A stretch of 28,327 bases of DNA from Intoshia linei. Lineage: Eukaryota; Orthonectida; Rhopaluridae. The notes under the pieces were generated by a model, which saw only the letters and a program-made list of their open reading frames with translations, had not been told where the DNA came from and did not search any database. Where the stretch lies: assembly GCA_001642005.1 (NCBI GenBank), contig LWCA01000423.1:1-28327 (forward strand), read 5' to 3'. The position numbers and the translations under genes were made by a program. Numbering within the stretch: the stretch's first letter is position 1; each line of letters begins with the position of its first letter. Of the stretch, positions 1 through 11,067 are shown in pieces.

Positions 1-500
1 TTATAATAAAGTTACAATAAAAACGACATTACTTATGAAACGACCTAATATATACAAAAAGTTTTAGTAAATGAAAGTTATTAATTTTACATTATTACTT
101 TAATTACAATTGTAGTTAAAATATAATTTTTACTTTAAATGATAATGTATGATTAATTAATTGATAATATTCTAAATTTAGTGTTAAATTTATTTATTCA
201 GTGCAAACTTTATAATTTAATTGCTACGTAAATCAATTGCCATAAACAACAAATCAATTGAAAAAATAAACATTTAGTTGCTAAAAATATATAAATTAAA
301 TGACAGATTAATTTATAGTCCAAAAAAAACACATGATATAAGTATGATATGTAATTATATGTGGAATATAAAATCATTATATCATAAATAAATATTTAAT
401 TGTTGTATATATTTTTTTAATTTATTAAATTACTCGTAATTATTTAATACGACCAGAATTTTATAAGCAGAATATAGACTAATGACCATGCATATGTTGA
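1..500. other. AT-rich non-coding stretch
   Basis: No open frame, splice-framed exon or recognisable repeat end was found here. The sequence is almost pure A/T with short homopolymer runs. Confidence 0.5.
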
Positions 501-504
501 GTAT

Positions 505-700
505 GTATATTATACGTCACGTGTTAGGTGTTCTTTTTCTAAAAACGGTGGTTTTACCCCCATAGACGGAAAAAAAATGTATATATTAACAAAATATTTT
601 TTCGCTATAATTCAATATTGATAAATACACAAGTTAATGTAATATAATATTAAAATATATAAATCATGTAAACGTTAACGCCATAAATCACAAATAACTT
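505..700 (+). repeat. Dispersed direct repeat A, copy 1
   Basis: About 195 bp, beginning near ATGTTGAGTATGTA and ending near CGCCATAAATCACAAATAA, recurs in the same orientation at 3838-4037 with a few percent divergence and small indels. Both copies carry the block ACGTCACGTGTTAGGTGTTC and a GGTGGTTTTACCCCCAT core. No coding potential is seen. It is probably a non-autonomous mobile element or an old segmental copy. Confidence 0.85.
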
Positions 701-771
701 CAATCAACAATTAACAAATAACAACTTTGTTAATATAATCTTTATATTTATTACAATCCTTTGCAATATTG

Positions 772-1290
772 GTAAAATTCACCTGAAATATGTTTATAAA
801 GTGCTGATTCGGTTAATTATTGATACATTATTGTTATTTTTAAGTATTTATTAAATTGGTACTGAATATATATTATCACATTGAAAATGACAAATTAGGT
901 TTTTATAATTTTATTTTTTCTGAAATTTATGCTATTTATGACTATTTTTAGGATTGGACTGTTTTTGCTTTATTTTTAAATGTTATACACACATTCTGTC
1001 TAATAAATTATAAAAATGGGATAACAATTGTTTTTAAAATTCTATAAATATACGCAAATGTTAACAAAAAAAATTAAGATAATAATTCACTTTAAAGTAA
1101 AAAGTAATGTGATATGATAGTTCCACCTGAAATAAGTTTGGGAATAACATCTTTAAAGTCTTTAAAGGATTGATAATAGTGAATAGTAGGATTTTTAATT
1201 AGATTTTCAACGTGAATTTATTTTTTTGGTAGAATAAAAATGTGCCCTCGGCTGAGCTAGGTGCTGTTTGTACGTAGTACATACGTACGT
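772..1290 (-). repeat. Dispersed repeat B, inverted copy 1
   Basis: About 520 bp match the reverse complement of roughly 8405-8932, with many substitutions. The right-hand end (ATGTGCCCTCGGCTGAGCTAG then GTACGTAGTAC) corresponds to the terminus starting near 8425 and also to the one near 18464. This shared terminus suggests a true element end. The copy stops immediately before the SLC4-like pseudogene. No coding sequence was recognised inside it. Confidence 0.8.
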
Positions 1291-1303
1291 AGTTTATATA
1301 TAA

Positions 1304-2663
1304 CTATATTTAGATGCATTAATTGATAAAATGATTGAAAATAAAACATTATCAATAACAATGGCATCAAACGTAGTGGCACTATTATTAAGTAAACACC
1401 GACATCAATATCAAAATGAAAAATTAAACTCACAAATAAATATACCATTTGTACGTTTAATAGTAGACATACCAAGGAATACAAAAAATGCGCATAAAAG
1501 GAGCCGAGAAAAAAGTAGCAATTTTTTATTAAACAATATCATTCACAGTGAAAGCTATATCAAAAATAACCAACATATTTTAAAAAAAATTCCAGATGAT
1601 GCGGAAGCGGCCAATATTTTAGTAGGGATAGTAAACTTTTTGGAGGCTCCTTTCCACGCATTTGTGAGATTAGCAAAAGGTACACAAATGAGTGACCTTA
1701 CAGAAGTGTCGGTTCCAACGCGGTTTTTCTATCTCTTGTTGGGTCCAGACGATCGATGTCGTTGCTATCATAAAACAGGTAGAGCCATCTCAACCTTTAT
1801 GTCAGATGATGTTTTCCATGACATAGCTTACAAGGCGACAAATAAAAATAATATTATGGTTAGAATTGACGAATTTTTAGATCAATGTACTGTTCTCCCT
1901 CCAGGGGAATATGATCCCAATATTAGAATTGAACTTCCTTCAAAGGTTCCAGACCAGAAAGGCCGAAAGGACTATTCGAGTAATTTATTAGGTAATGGTT
2001 CATCGGCGTCTGATGGTGAAATTAAAGATAATACTTTAAAATCTACTCACCGCATATTTTGCGGTTAAGAGATGATTTTAAAAGAAAAATACCTTTTTAT
2101 AAAAGCGATTTCAATAATGCTATTTATATTCAAACAGATTCTACAATTTTCTTTATGTACTTTGCTTGTCTTACTCCAGCAATCACTTTTGGAGGTTTGT
2201 TAAAGAAGGACACTCATTATATCGGAATTATTGAATGTTTATCGGGTGTGTCTGTTTGTGGAGTTTTTTATCATTTTTTTGCCGGCCAACCTCTCACCAT
2301 AATAAACAATACTGGACCGGTTTTAATTATGTTTATGTTGACAAAATACCAACCAGATTATATGTGGCTTCGTCACGTCCCATTAAAACGTGTCTACCTA
2401 TTTTCAATTTTACAAATTATGTTTTATCTTATTATGGATAATAAAAAAAATTAAAATTATTTCTATTGCTTTTCCTCTCATGATTTTTGCAATTTGTTTC
2501 ATTCGAAAATTATTTGATTTTATATTTTCACAACATGAATTAACATGGCTGGATAATAAGTTGCCAGAATTTTACAAAAAAAAAAGATGATGACAAAAAA
2601 GGTATATCCAACGATCCCATAAAAAATATTGTCGTGTCGCATGAAGATAACGACGCATGGTAG
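1304..2663 (+). pseudogene. SLC4 (NDAE/NBC-type) bicarbonate transporter retrocopy, truncated and internally deleted
   Basis: Intact SLC4 proteins are about 1000 or more residues with 12-14 membrane spans and exchange or cotransport bicarbonate at the plasma membrane. A 245-codon frame from 1331 (homology starts near 1304) carries cytoplasmic-domain hallmarks: LLLSKHRHQ, IPDDAEAANILVG, FVRL, SVPTRFFYLLLGP, and TVLPPGEYDPNIRIE before the membrane domain. A frameshift near 2059 moves to a frame with FFMYFACLTPAITFGG and QPLTIINNTGPVLI (first membrane spans). Right after this, near 2325-2340, the sequence jumps to KYQPDYMWLRHVPLKRV, which belongs near the end of the membrane domain, so about 350 residues are missing. 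A second frameshift near 2440 leads to SIAFPLMIFAICFIRK and ELTWLDNKLPEF. A third near 2583 gives an acidic tail ending at the stop at 2661-2663. There are no introns, unlike all neighbouring genes, so a processed copy is likely. It cannot encode a transporter. Confidence 0.88.
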
Positions 2664-2884
2664 TAACATTTCGTTTTTTTGTCAAAAATTATTCTGCATT
2701 TTCGTGTATTCCTCCTTCTTCCACTACCCTACACATCTTACCTAACCCATGTCTACGGTTGCAATCTCTTAATCTAATCTTGTTCTTTAATATCCAGTAT
2801 TTTCATTTCTCTGAAAAATTTGACAGGTAAGGATCCGAACCGAGTACCTCTCGAGTATGCAATTATGTACTCCATAGTAATTGC

Positions 2885-3590
2885 AAAACTAATTTTTTTG
2901 TCATTATATTTTGAAATTTAAATCAATATAGATTAAGAGCAACATCTTTATTAATTATGTGTTAAACTAATTTTTTAATTGAAAAGTTGATTAAATATGA
3001 TAATCATGAACTTTATTGTATATTTTTCTAAATTATATGTTTTATAGTTTACATTAACAACCATTGTCATTATAAGTCAAAACTCTAAACCACTTAAATA
3101 TTTACAATATCATATTAGCTATAACTGACTGAAAACATTTTCTGGCATAAACACCATAAATTTTGTTTTTTTTTAATATATGTTGGTTCTGCAGATTTTC
3201 ATTCTTAACTTGGGTTTGTAAAGGCAACTTCCATCTTGAATTGATTTAAATTTTTTTTCATTATAAATTGAAATCAAGAGATTTTGAAAAATATTCTAAT
3301 AAATTAAGTGTCAAACTAATTTTTTAATTGAAAAGTTTATTAACATGTAAATGAGATTATCATTAACTTTATACTAAAATGTATATTTTCGGATTTCAAT
3401 GGAAAAAGATAAATACAAAATGTTAATTCGGTTTACTGTAAACCGAAACTGTTGATTTAAATTTTACATCATCCACCATCAGTAGTATAAACTCTTGACC
3501 ACGTAAATGTATGCGTATACTAAGCAGCTGTGTAATTAGCTATAAGTGTGTGGAAAAACATTTTCTGATGTAAACATCATCGCATATTTT
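2885..3590 (+). repeat. Diverged tandem duplication (two units of about 330 bp)
   Basis: Unit 1 (about 2885-3165) and unit 2 (about 3250-3590) share ordered blocks: TCATTATA..TTGAAAT, AAACTAATTTTTTAATTGAA, a stretch with AACTCTnnACCAC, TAGCTATAA, and AAAACATTTTCTG followed by TAAACA. Divergence is high. There is no coding frame. Together they fill most of the gap between the SLC4 pseudogene and the FN3 gene. Confidence 0.65.
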
Positions 3591-3836
3591 GTAATATTAA
3601 CCATTTTAATTTGGTGCAGTAATGCTGTACAAACTTTAAAGAATAAAAATGAAATCTAAGTTAATTTTTTTAATCTATCACTATTTACAGAAGTTTTTGA
3701 TCCATCTATTACATTTTTTATGGTATAATTGTTCACATTTCTTTTTAAAATAACGTAAACTATATCACTGAAATGTAAATCAAATGGTCGTTTTTTTGTT
3801 TTTACATTGGTATCAAAATCTTTTCGGAGTCTTACT

Positions 3837-3837
3837 N
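3837..3837. other. Ambiguous base (n) at a repeat boundary
   Basis: The only n in the window sits exactly one base before the start of dispersed repeat A copy 2. This suggests an unresolved base or a join in the assembly at a repeated sequence. Confidence 0.9.
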
Positions 3838-4037
3838 ATGTTGAGTATGTACATCATACGTCACGTGTTAGGTGTTCTTCTTTTTTTAAAAACGGTGGTT
3901 TTACCCCCATAAACAAAAAAAATGTATATATTAAAAAAATATTTTTTCGCCTTAATTCAATATTGATAAATACACAAGTTAATGTAATATAATATTAAAT
4001 AAATCATGTGAACGTTAACGCCATAAATCACAAATAA
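3838..4037 (+). repeat. Dispersed direct repeat A, copy 2
   Basis: This is the second copy of the approximately 195-bp repeat at 505-700, in the same orientation. It differs mainly by a CTT expansion after GGTGTTCTT and a few substitutions. It lies about 100 bp upstream of the first exon of the FN3 gene. Confidence 0.85.
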
Positions 4038-4135
4038 GTAATAATGTTCAAGCCTAATATCTTAATATATTTTGATTTTCCTATTCTTATTCCTAATATT
4101 TTTAATATCTTAGCTACCAGAACCGGCGGTTATAT

Positions 4136-7100
4136 ATGGCTCTTTTTAATCGTGAAGGTGAGTTTTATTTGATGTGATATACCAATGTTAGGTGTTTTTC
4201 AAAATACGCACCGTGTAATTAAAGGATATCATATAATTATAACATTATTATGATTTATATGGATTTGAAATTTATATTTGGTGTCAATAAAAAGTTTTAA
4301 AATCTAGATTCTAGACTTAGTTAAGAAATATTGTAATAATTTATTAATATCCGTTTTGAAACAATTTTTTTTAAAGTGTTGGTAAAATTCGATTTTTATC
4401 AAAATTAAATTATAGAAAATGTATATTTTAAAAAATTAAACAATACATTTATTTGATAAATTACGATAAATTGCAAGCAGTAGGGTCGATATTAAAAAAG
4501 TTTACTTAATGTACTCTTTTAGGAGAAAGCGAACCAGACAAACCAATTGTAGCCGTTTTAGGAAGAAGTCATGTAAATAATTTATATTACAAAATATTAT
4601 AGTCACAAATCGACAACGTCCATAAATTGGTATAATAATGTAGATATCAGAGGTTAACATGATAAGATAATGTAACATGGATACATTTTTCTGGGTATGG
4701 GTAGCATAAACTCTGAAACCCTAAAAAATATTTAAGCGAACATCCATTAAATTTTATTCTAATACAATCAATTGCAATTACAATTATAAAATTATATTAT
4801 AAAATGAAAAAGTTTATGCATTTTTATTATTACCAATTATTTATAAGATGATAAACTTATCATTGATAAATTAAATTAAAGATAAACAAAAAAGATTAAA
4901 AAAATGAGTTTATAATATAAACTAAGGTTGGTAATCGAAATAATTTATTACTAAGTTAAATTATATAAATTATAGCGATTAAATCCGTTGTGATATCTAA
5001 AAAAAATTTGATAAATTTCTACCGTAATTTGGTAACCCCAGTATAAACTGAACCATTATTTTAAACCGGAGGTAATAAAGTGAGGAACATTTACTGTTCG
5101 AAGGCCACACTAACGTCCCAAAAAAGTTTAATAAGGCCGCACCTTTCTAAATAATATTCTTTAATCAAATACAGCAATGCTTCTCATGGAGTGACTGGTC
5201 ACCCCAAGGGGTGAATAATTTTATTAAGAGGTTAATACGAAAAATTTAGATGATTGGGGAAAATAATAAATTTATAGCATATATTATTCAATTTAGTAAA
5301 ATCTTATGAAAAAAATGAAAATTTTACCAACCCTTACATACATTAACTATAATGAAAAATGTATTTATGTTAAGCTGTTAATTTTGCTCAAATTTGGAAA
5401 AAAACCACTTTCACCAACCCTTAAGGGAAAAACCCACTTTTACCAATTCCATTTCATCAAAAATGTATACATAAAAGTATTTTAAAAATAATATAATAAA
5501 TAAAATAATTTTAAATAAAAAATAACTCAAATTTTTGAAGGCCGCATCAAATCATCAATAAGGTCGCACTTTCCCCACTTGCGGTTTATATTGATAACAA
5601 TAACAGAAATATTAATTTGAATATAAATATTAAGTATACAATTAGATATATGTGACATGGAAACCACCAGAATATTTAAATGGAAAATTGTTTAGATATG
5701 AACTTTATATGAACAATGTATTAATCTATTGTGGTTGTGAATTATTTTATGATATTCATAATTTAACTCCAAATACTGAATACAATTTTAAAGTAATCAT
5801 TTCAAAATATAGATATAAATAAATATTCATTAAAAATAGAGAATATTCTTAAACTCAACCATTTTTACTAAAAATCCACTTTTATCAACCCTAAAACGAA
5901 AAATCCAGTTCTTCCAGACCCTACAAGGAAAAATGTTTTTTTACCAACCCTTAAGTGAAAATTCCAATTTTATCAATCCTAAAATGGAAAAATCAGTTTT
6001 ATCAACTCTTTAGGGAAAATTCCACTTTTACCAAACCTTAAAGGAAAAAAAGAATTTTCCTAAAGGATTGGTAAATTTTGATTTTTAGTATAAATGGTTG
6101 GATTTAACTAGACACATTTAAAAATGTAATGAGTAATAATATTTTAATTTTCAGATATCCGTTTTAACTAGTCGTGGAAGGTTTAACGGAAAGCCTAGTA
6201 TGAAAAGAACGCTTAAGAATGAATATGGTTTCAATATTTCAATATTTTTTAATACAAGATTAGAAAACACTAAACGTTCAATATCTTTTTTTCGTAGAAA
6301 TACCATCGCTGAAATTCCTAATCAAAAAAGAAATAAATGCAGTTTAGATCCAAAATTTATTTTACCTTTAGATCATGATTTAAAAACAAAATGTAATTTA
6401 TATATTATTAATTTAGTAGTAAATGTCTAATGATGATTTTTTATAATTTTTTTTAAATGTCAATTTAAAATAATTACATTATCACTTTTTAGGTAAAAGC
6501 GATGAATCCTCGCTAAAAATAACTAAAAGTCTTAAATATGGAAACGTTAAGAGTAAAACATTTGTGCAAGACAACAAACATCTTAATGACAAACTAAATA
6601 AAGGTTTGTTAATATTATATAGTAATCATCAAGTATAATGAAGATGGTCAATGACCATTGGTAATGTTCAATTTCACGCCATTTATTATTCTACAATATT
6701 TAATTGATAATTTAATAGTCATCAATATTTAAAATTAAAGGTCCAGTAGATGAAATTATAAACCCTTTAGAATTAAATCATTCGATATTACTATATCATT
6801 TTTAAATGGTTCCCTGGCTACCCAAAAGGAATACCCGTAATATCTTTTAAATCAGAACAAAAGAATAAATGTTTTATTTTTAATTCACTATATTTTAGAT
6901 AATATTAAAATACAACCAAAACTATTTATTCCCAATTTTAACCAAAAAAACGATTTTAAATATAGAAATAAAATAAAAAATCGAATAATAATCAACAATT
7001 TGCTTTCCAATACATATAAAAATTGCAAATTAAGCTTATACAATAATTGTATAAAACCATTATTATCAAAAAATGAAGAAAAACGAATAAACACAATATT

Positions 7101-7872
7101 AAACAAGGGTAGATTAAAAGATTCCAAAAAAAATAAAATTTACAACTATGATGAAATCAATGAATATAAAAATAAAATAATACACGATTATAAAAACAAC
7201 GGTATTCTGAAGGCTCCCATTAAAAGATCAAACACTTTTTGGATTAGGTTTATTAAATTTTAATATTCGACTAAGTTTTAATAGAATTTTGTAAATTTAT
7301 ATACATTTATTTCTAAAAATTTTAGAAAGGAATCTACCAGTTCAAAAACCTCAAACATATCAAATTGCAAGTTATCTTTAAATAGTACGTCAAATAGCAT
7401 GCCTACAATAAGAAAAGATGATTATGGGTTAATTTTATTAAATGGAAAATTAACATTTAAATCAAAGACAAAAAAAGAGCAAACTATAGCTTACAATAAT
7501 TATATATGTTTAAATAAGCTCAAAAATCTGAATTATATTTACAAAAATAATAAAACGAATAAATACATTCCATTCAAAAAATATAAATTCAAAAAGTGTG
7601 AATTACCTGAATTTCAAGATATGAAAGTAAGTAAATGTAGACAGAAATCTTATGTACAACAATTTCATAACAGATTTATTGATAATTCCAGAATGGAAGA
7701 CTTGGAAACTAAAGATTTCTCCCGTGTTGATGTTTTAAGTCTTAATTTGCCAAAATTAAATAAAAATAAATCTAAATCCAAGGATATTCAGAAAAAATAT
7801 GCTACCAATGTATATATTAGCATACCTAATTCAGTACAAAACAAAAAATGCATGCATTGTTATTTAAAATAA
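4136..7872 (+). CDS. Seven-exon gene: N-terminal fibronectin type III domain plus basic Lys/Asn-rich region, function unknown
   Basis: I do not recognise the protein. Seven exons join in phase: 4136-4157, 4523-4572, 5646-5792, 6155-6392, 6493-6603, 6899-7247 and 7326-7872 (487 residues). Every junction has GT/AG ends; the first donor is GAAG/GTGAGT. Residues about 12-88 form a fibronectin type III domain: KPIVAVLGRSH (A strand), VTWKPPEYLNG (B strand with the core Trp), FRYELYMNN (C strand), NLTPNTEYNFK (E-F, Tyr corner) and ISVLTSRGRFNGKPS (F-G). The domain is split over exons 2-4. The 147-nt third exon is phase 0-0, and skipping it keeps the frame but destroys the fold. The rest is strongly basic, rich in Lys, Asn and Ile, with no signal peptide or membrane segment, so a cytoplasmic or nuclear protein is inferred. 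A possible AATAAA overlaps the stop codon (7868-7873). Introns 2 and 3 hold repeats. Confidence 0.75.
5085..5590 (+). repeat. Dispersed repeat D, copy 1 (in intron 2 of the FN3 gene)
   Basis: Blocks AAGGCCGCACCTTTCTAAAT, CACTAACGTCCCAAAAAA, GTGAATAATTTTATTA and TTCAATTTAGTAAAATCTTA recur in the same order and orientation at about 27425-27780. This copy is longer because roughly 5310-5450 holds extra TTTTACCAACCC-type units. The end near CGCACTTTCCCCACTTGCGG matches the end of the second copy. No coding sequence is seen. Confidence 0.8.
5849..6107. mobile_element. TTAA-bounded palindromic element E, copy 1 (intron 3 of the FN3 gene)
   Basis: It begins TTAAACTCAACCATTTTTAC and ends with the imperfect inverse ATGGTTGGATTTAA, so both ends read TTAA. 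The interior is an imperfect array of about 30-bp units of the type AAAAATCCACTTTTACCAACC, first in one and then in the other orientation. A second copy lies at 17758-17906 and a terminal fragment near 9508-9525. It is non-coding and looks like a miniature inverted-repeat element. Confidence 0.75.
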
Positions 7873-8400
7873 ATATTACATGGTTTATTTAATATTAGAA
7901 ACACCGTTTTTAAATTAAGGGTATGGCTTAACCGCATTTAGGTATATTCAAGGTATGACGTGTTTTTTAAATCTAACGCCAATAAATACAATAGTATTCA
8001 ATTTGATTCTAATCAGGAGGTGCAACTATCAATATATAGATGAACGAAATTATGAAAATTTTGGGTCTTAGTCGCCCATGAGTTTAAAAACATTGAGGCA
8101 CCCTGCGATATCGTTATGATTACATAAAAAATTAGTGGTGTTTAGGTAATTACTAAAAATTAATTTCTAATAATTAATTTAAATTAAAGTCTGTAAATAG
8201 GTAGTGTCTATTACGATTCTTAACTTTTTTTAGACGTCACCCTAACAAAAAAATTTAAAAGTTTGCACCCTTAATTAACGTTTAATTATTTATTAATTAA
8301 TACAATATATTAAGTGCTCTAATGTGGGTCCACAGAAAAAATATAATATTTCAACGTTTCATAGAAATTATCCAACCGTATCCTATATAAACTAAAATAT
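7873..8400. other. Non-coding spacer downstream of the FN3 gene
   Basis: AT-rich intergenic sequence. I searched it for a first exon of the downstream FIS1 gene and found no in-phase candidate. It contains no repeat end that I could match elsewhere in the window. Confidence 0.5.
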
Positions 8401-8404
8401 AAGC

Positions 8405-8932
8405 TGACTAGCTTGACTGTTTTGTACTACGTACAAAAAGCACCTAGCTCTACCGAAGACACATTTTTATTATACCAAAAGAATCAATTCACTTTGAAAA
8501 TATAACTTAAAAATCCTACTATTTACTATTATCAATCCTATAAAGGAGTGGTTCCCAAATTTGTTTCAAATGAAACCATCATATCATATTACTTTTAACT
8601 TTAAACTGAATTATACCATCTTAATTTTTTGTTTGTTAAAATTTGCGTAAAGAATTTTAAAAACAATTGTTATCCCATTTTTTTAATTTATTGGACAGAA
8701 TGTGTTTATAATATTAAAAATAAAGTAAAAACAGTCCAATCCAACAAATATTCATAAATAGCATAAATTCCAGAAAAAATAAAATTATAAAAACCTATTT
8801 TGTCATTTTGAGTGTGATGATATTATTCAGACCAATTTAATAAATACTTAAAAATACCAATTGTGTATCAATAATCAACTGAATCTTCAATTTATAAACA
8901 TTTCAGTCGAATTTTACCATTATTGCAATAGA
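8405..8932 (+). repeat. Dispersed repeat B, copy 2
   Basis: This is the reverse complement partner of 772-1290. Matching blocks include GTACTACGTACAAAAAGCAC, ACCTAGCTCTACCGA, AATCCTACTATTTACTATT, ATCAATCCTATAAAG and CAGTCCAATCC. Together the two copies make an inverted pair bracketing the SLC4 pseudogene and the FN3 gene. Confidence 0.8.
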
Positions 8933-8939
8933 TTGTAAT

Positions 8940-9500
8940 ATATAAATGATATTAATAAAGTTTTTTTAGTTTCGTTGTTTAGTTTCTTATTTAAATCTGA
9001 AGGTTTTATATTGTTAATTTGTTCATAAAAATATTTTGAAAATGAAAATTTGAAATTTAAAAATTGCGTAGCAATAAAAAAAATTTCTAAGGAATGAATT
9101 ATATAGATTTTCACCCATATGTCTTTATTGGAAATGTGTAGAGGTTCAATACATATTTTTTTAAATTGTAGGATCAATATTTACATTTTTTATTTTAATC
9201 GAAATATTTGAAAAATATTGGTTGATAATATATTAAAAATTATTTTTGATTGGGAATGCGTAGATTTCTGGGGTTGAAATTTTGTATTTATATTACTAGA
9301 ATAAGCTCTATCAGACTAATGCTTTTATAATTTTCGGATCGTTAATTATTTCACATTTTTTGTTTTAATAAAATATTTCCGAAAAAAAATATATGAATAC
9401 TAAAATGCTTTTTTGACCGTTATTCGAATTGAAATTTTTTGTGTGTTAAGAGGATACAACTCTACCACCTGTAAATTTTTTGAAATTCTATTTTGTAAAA
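8940..9500 (+). repeat. Fragments of dispersed repeat C
   Basis: About 9318-9485 (TTTTCGGATCGTTAATTATT, ATGAATACTAAAATGC, GGATACAACTCTACCACCTG) matches 18580-18745 directly and about 25170-25330 in reverse. About 9058-9075 carries AAATTGCGTAGCA, which is also found at the right end of the 18560-19142 copy. The region is probably several broken or nested copies. A fragment of element E's end lies at 9508-9525. Confidence 0.6.
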
Positions 9501-9836
9501 ATGGTTAGATTTAAGTAGAGCCGAAAATTTTAATATGTATTAAAAATTACATAAAATATACACCAAATACCACAGTAATAAAATGAATATTTAAAAATAT
9601 TTTTGAATAAAGTTAGATAAGAATAAACTTATATTTTAAACAATATGGATTACAAATTAGTGGAAAAGGTAGGCACCGAAAGGATAATCGTAATTTTAAA
9701 ATGTATACCAATCTAATAACCATTATAAAGTACAGTGCGTTATAAAATTTTGCATACGCACCATTTCTGATGAAGAAAGTATAATAATGCTTAGGATATT
9801 TTTTGCGTATGGACTTTTGCAACCAACTGGATATAC

Positions 9837-10254
9837 TAGGGGTGTTCCAAAATTTTAAAAGTGCAGGATCGTGGAAAGTAGAATAATTAATCAAAAATGA
9901 CAATACAAAAAAAATTAAAATATAACTTTATTTAATGGAATGTGCTAGCTATGATTTGAATGGTTTTGAGTTGAGCACCATATTTGAGTATTAACAAAAT
10001 GCATAACCAAGCATAACAATCAACACAAAACCACAAAAATTTTAGATACAGTATCTCATCATAACATTTTAGTAAATAGAGTTATATTTTTGTTTTATAG
10101 AACACTTTTATATGAAATTTTTAAAATGACACGCGTCTTCGCAAAAAGTTATCTAAAATCATTTTTTTTCAGTCTATTCATAAAACTGATACGCTACTTT
10201 ATCCGTTCCTACACTATAAAATTTCCAAAAAAAGTACTAAAATTCACACCCCTA
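9837..10254 (-). mobile_element. hAT-type miniature element F, copy 1, with internal insertion
   Basis: The ends TAGGGGTGTTCC and CACACCCCTA form terminal inverted repeats. The two arms (9837-9912 and about 10140-10254) match the reverse complement of the complete copy at 11068-11252, for example TCAAAAATGACAATACAAAA and ACTTTATCCGTTCCT. About 225 bp not present in the other copy separate the arms. I see no matching target duplication at this copy. The minus-strand open frame inside it is a by-product of the element. Confidence 0.7.
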
Positions 10255-10272
10255 TTATTCTATGGTATAGTG

Positions 10273-10386
10273 CAGTGATTCGCAACCTGGTCCACAGAGA
10301 ATTTCTGCTGGTTCATAAAAAAAATTAGGGGTCATAATTAAGCTTAGAATAGCATGGTCCTCAACGAAAAAGGTTGAGAAACACTG
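10273..10386. mobile_element. hAT-type miniature element G (114 bp) upstream of FIS1
   Basis: The termini CAGTGATTCGCAACCTGG and AAGGTTGAGAAACACTG are imperfect inverted repeats of the CAGTGnTTCTCAACC kind typical of hAT elements. The flanking octamers GTATAGTG (10265-10272) and ATATAATG (10387-10394) agree at 6 of 8 positions, as expected for an aged 8-bp target duplication. It is non-coding and ends about 35 bp before the FIS1 exon. Confidence 0.85.
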
Positions 10387-10420
10387 ATATAATGGTTTAC
10401 ATATTTACAGGGGTTTTTAG

Positions 10421-10904
10421 AATTCTGAAGTTGAATATTTAAATGATGTGTCTGATAAGAATAAAAAGTTTCAATATGCATATAATCTTATACGAAGTAA
10501 ATATCGTGATGATATTCGAAAAGGAATAAATATCTTTAAAGAATTATTTAACGAAATAACAGACGACACTTGTCGAAGGGATTATCTATATTATTCAGCT
10601 ATGGGACATTACTTTTTGAAAGATTATGAAATGGCATTTAAACAAATTGATGGTATATTACAAGTTGAACCTGATAATGAACAAGTTAAAAATTTTAAAA
10701 AGGATGTTGAATCAAAATTGAAGAGGGGTAACATTTTCCTAGTCATTAATGTAAAACCCTTACTTACATGAATAGGAAACATTTCAATAATTAATTTTAT
10801 TTTTAGATGCTGCAATAGGAATTGCAACGTTAGGTGGAGCTATAGTTGTCGGTTTATCCAGTGTTATCACAGCGGCTGTTTTATATTTCGGCCGTAGACG
10901 TTGA
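10421..10904 (+). CDS. FIS1: Mitochondrial fission protein FIS1 (5' exon not located)
   Basis: FIS1 is a tail-anchored outer-membrane protein of mitochondria and peroxisomes that helps recruit fission machinery. Two exons are visible: 10421-10727 and 10807-10904 (acceptor TTTTTAG/AATTC; phase-1 intron of 79 nt), giving 134 residues. The TPR-like cytosolic bundle is recognisable by FQYAYNLIRSKYRDDIRKGI, YLYYSAMGHYFLKDYEMAFK and GILQVEPDNEQVKNF. Exon 2 encodes the membrane anchor (about 24 hydrophobic, Gly/Ala-rich residues) and the short basic tail GRRR typical of mitochondrial tail anchors. Usual length is about 150, so roughly 20 N-terminal residues are missing. An in-frame stop (10418-10420) shows that they lie in an upstream exon. 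No phase-0 donor with a fitting ATG was found in the repeat-rich sequence back to 7873. Possible AATAAA at 11000-11005. Confidence 0.88.
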
Positions 10905-11067
10905 TTTAATCACAGTATTTTAAAATCTTTAAAATTGTAAGAAATGTCAAAATTTGGTGTAATTTCAATATTTCACCCTAAAATTTTATTTTATTTTTAA
11001 ATAAAATTTAATTTATTTTCAAAACATCTTATCGTTTTAATTTACATTTTTTAAACTGCATGTACAT

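Noticed and set aside
3807-3992. 61-codon open frame containing the n
   Set aside because: It crosses an undefined base and dispersed repeat A, so it has no coding support.
9645-9668. ATG GAT TAC ... GAAAAG/GTAGGC as a possible first FIS1 exon
   Set aside because: It would give only eight residues with no likeness to the FIS1 N-terminal arm. Too weak to annotate.
9613-9903. 96-codon minus-strand open frame
   Set aside because: It largely overlaps the left arm of hAT element F copy 1 and its flank, and has no family resemblance.
10624-10827. 67-codon minus-strand open frame
   Set aside because: Antisense shadow of the FIS1 exon and intron.
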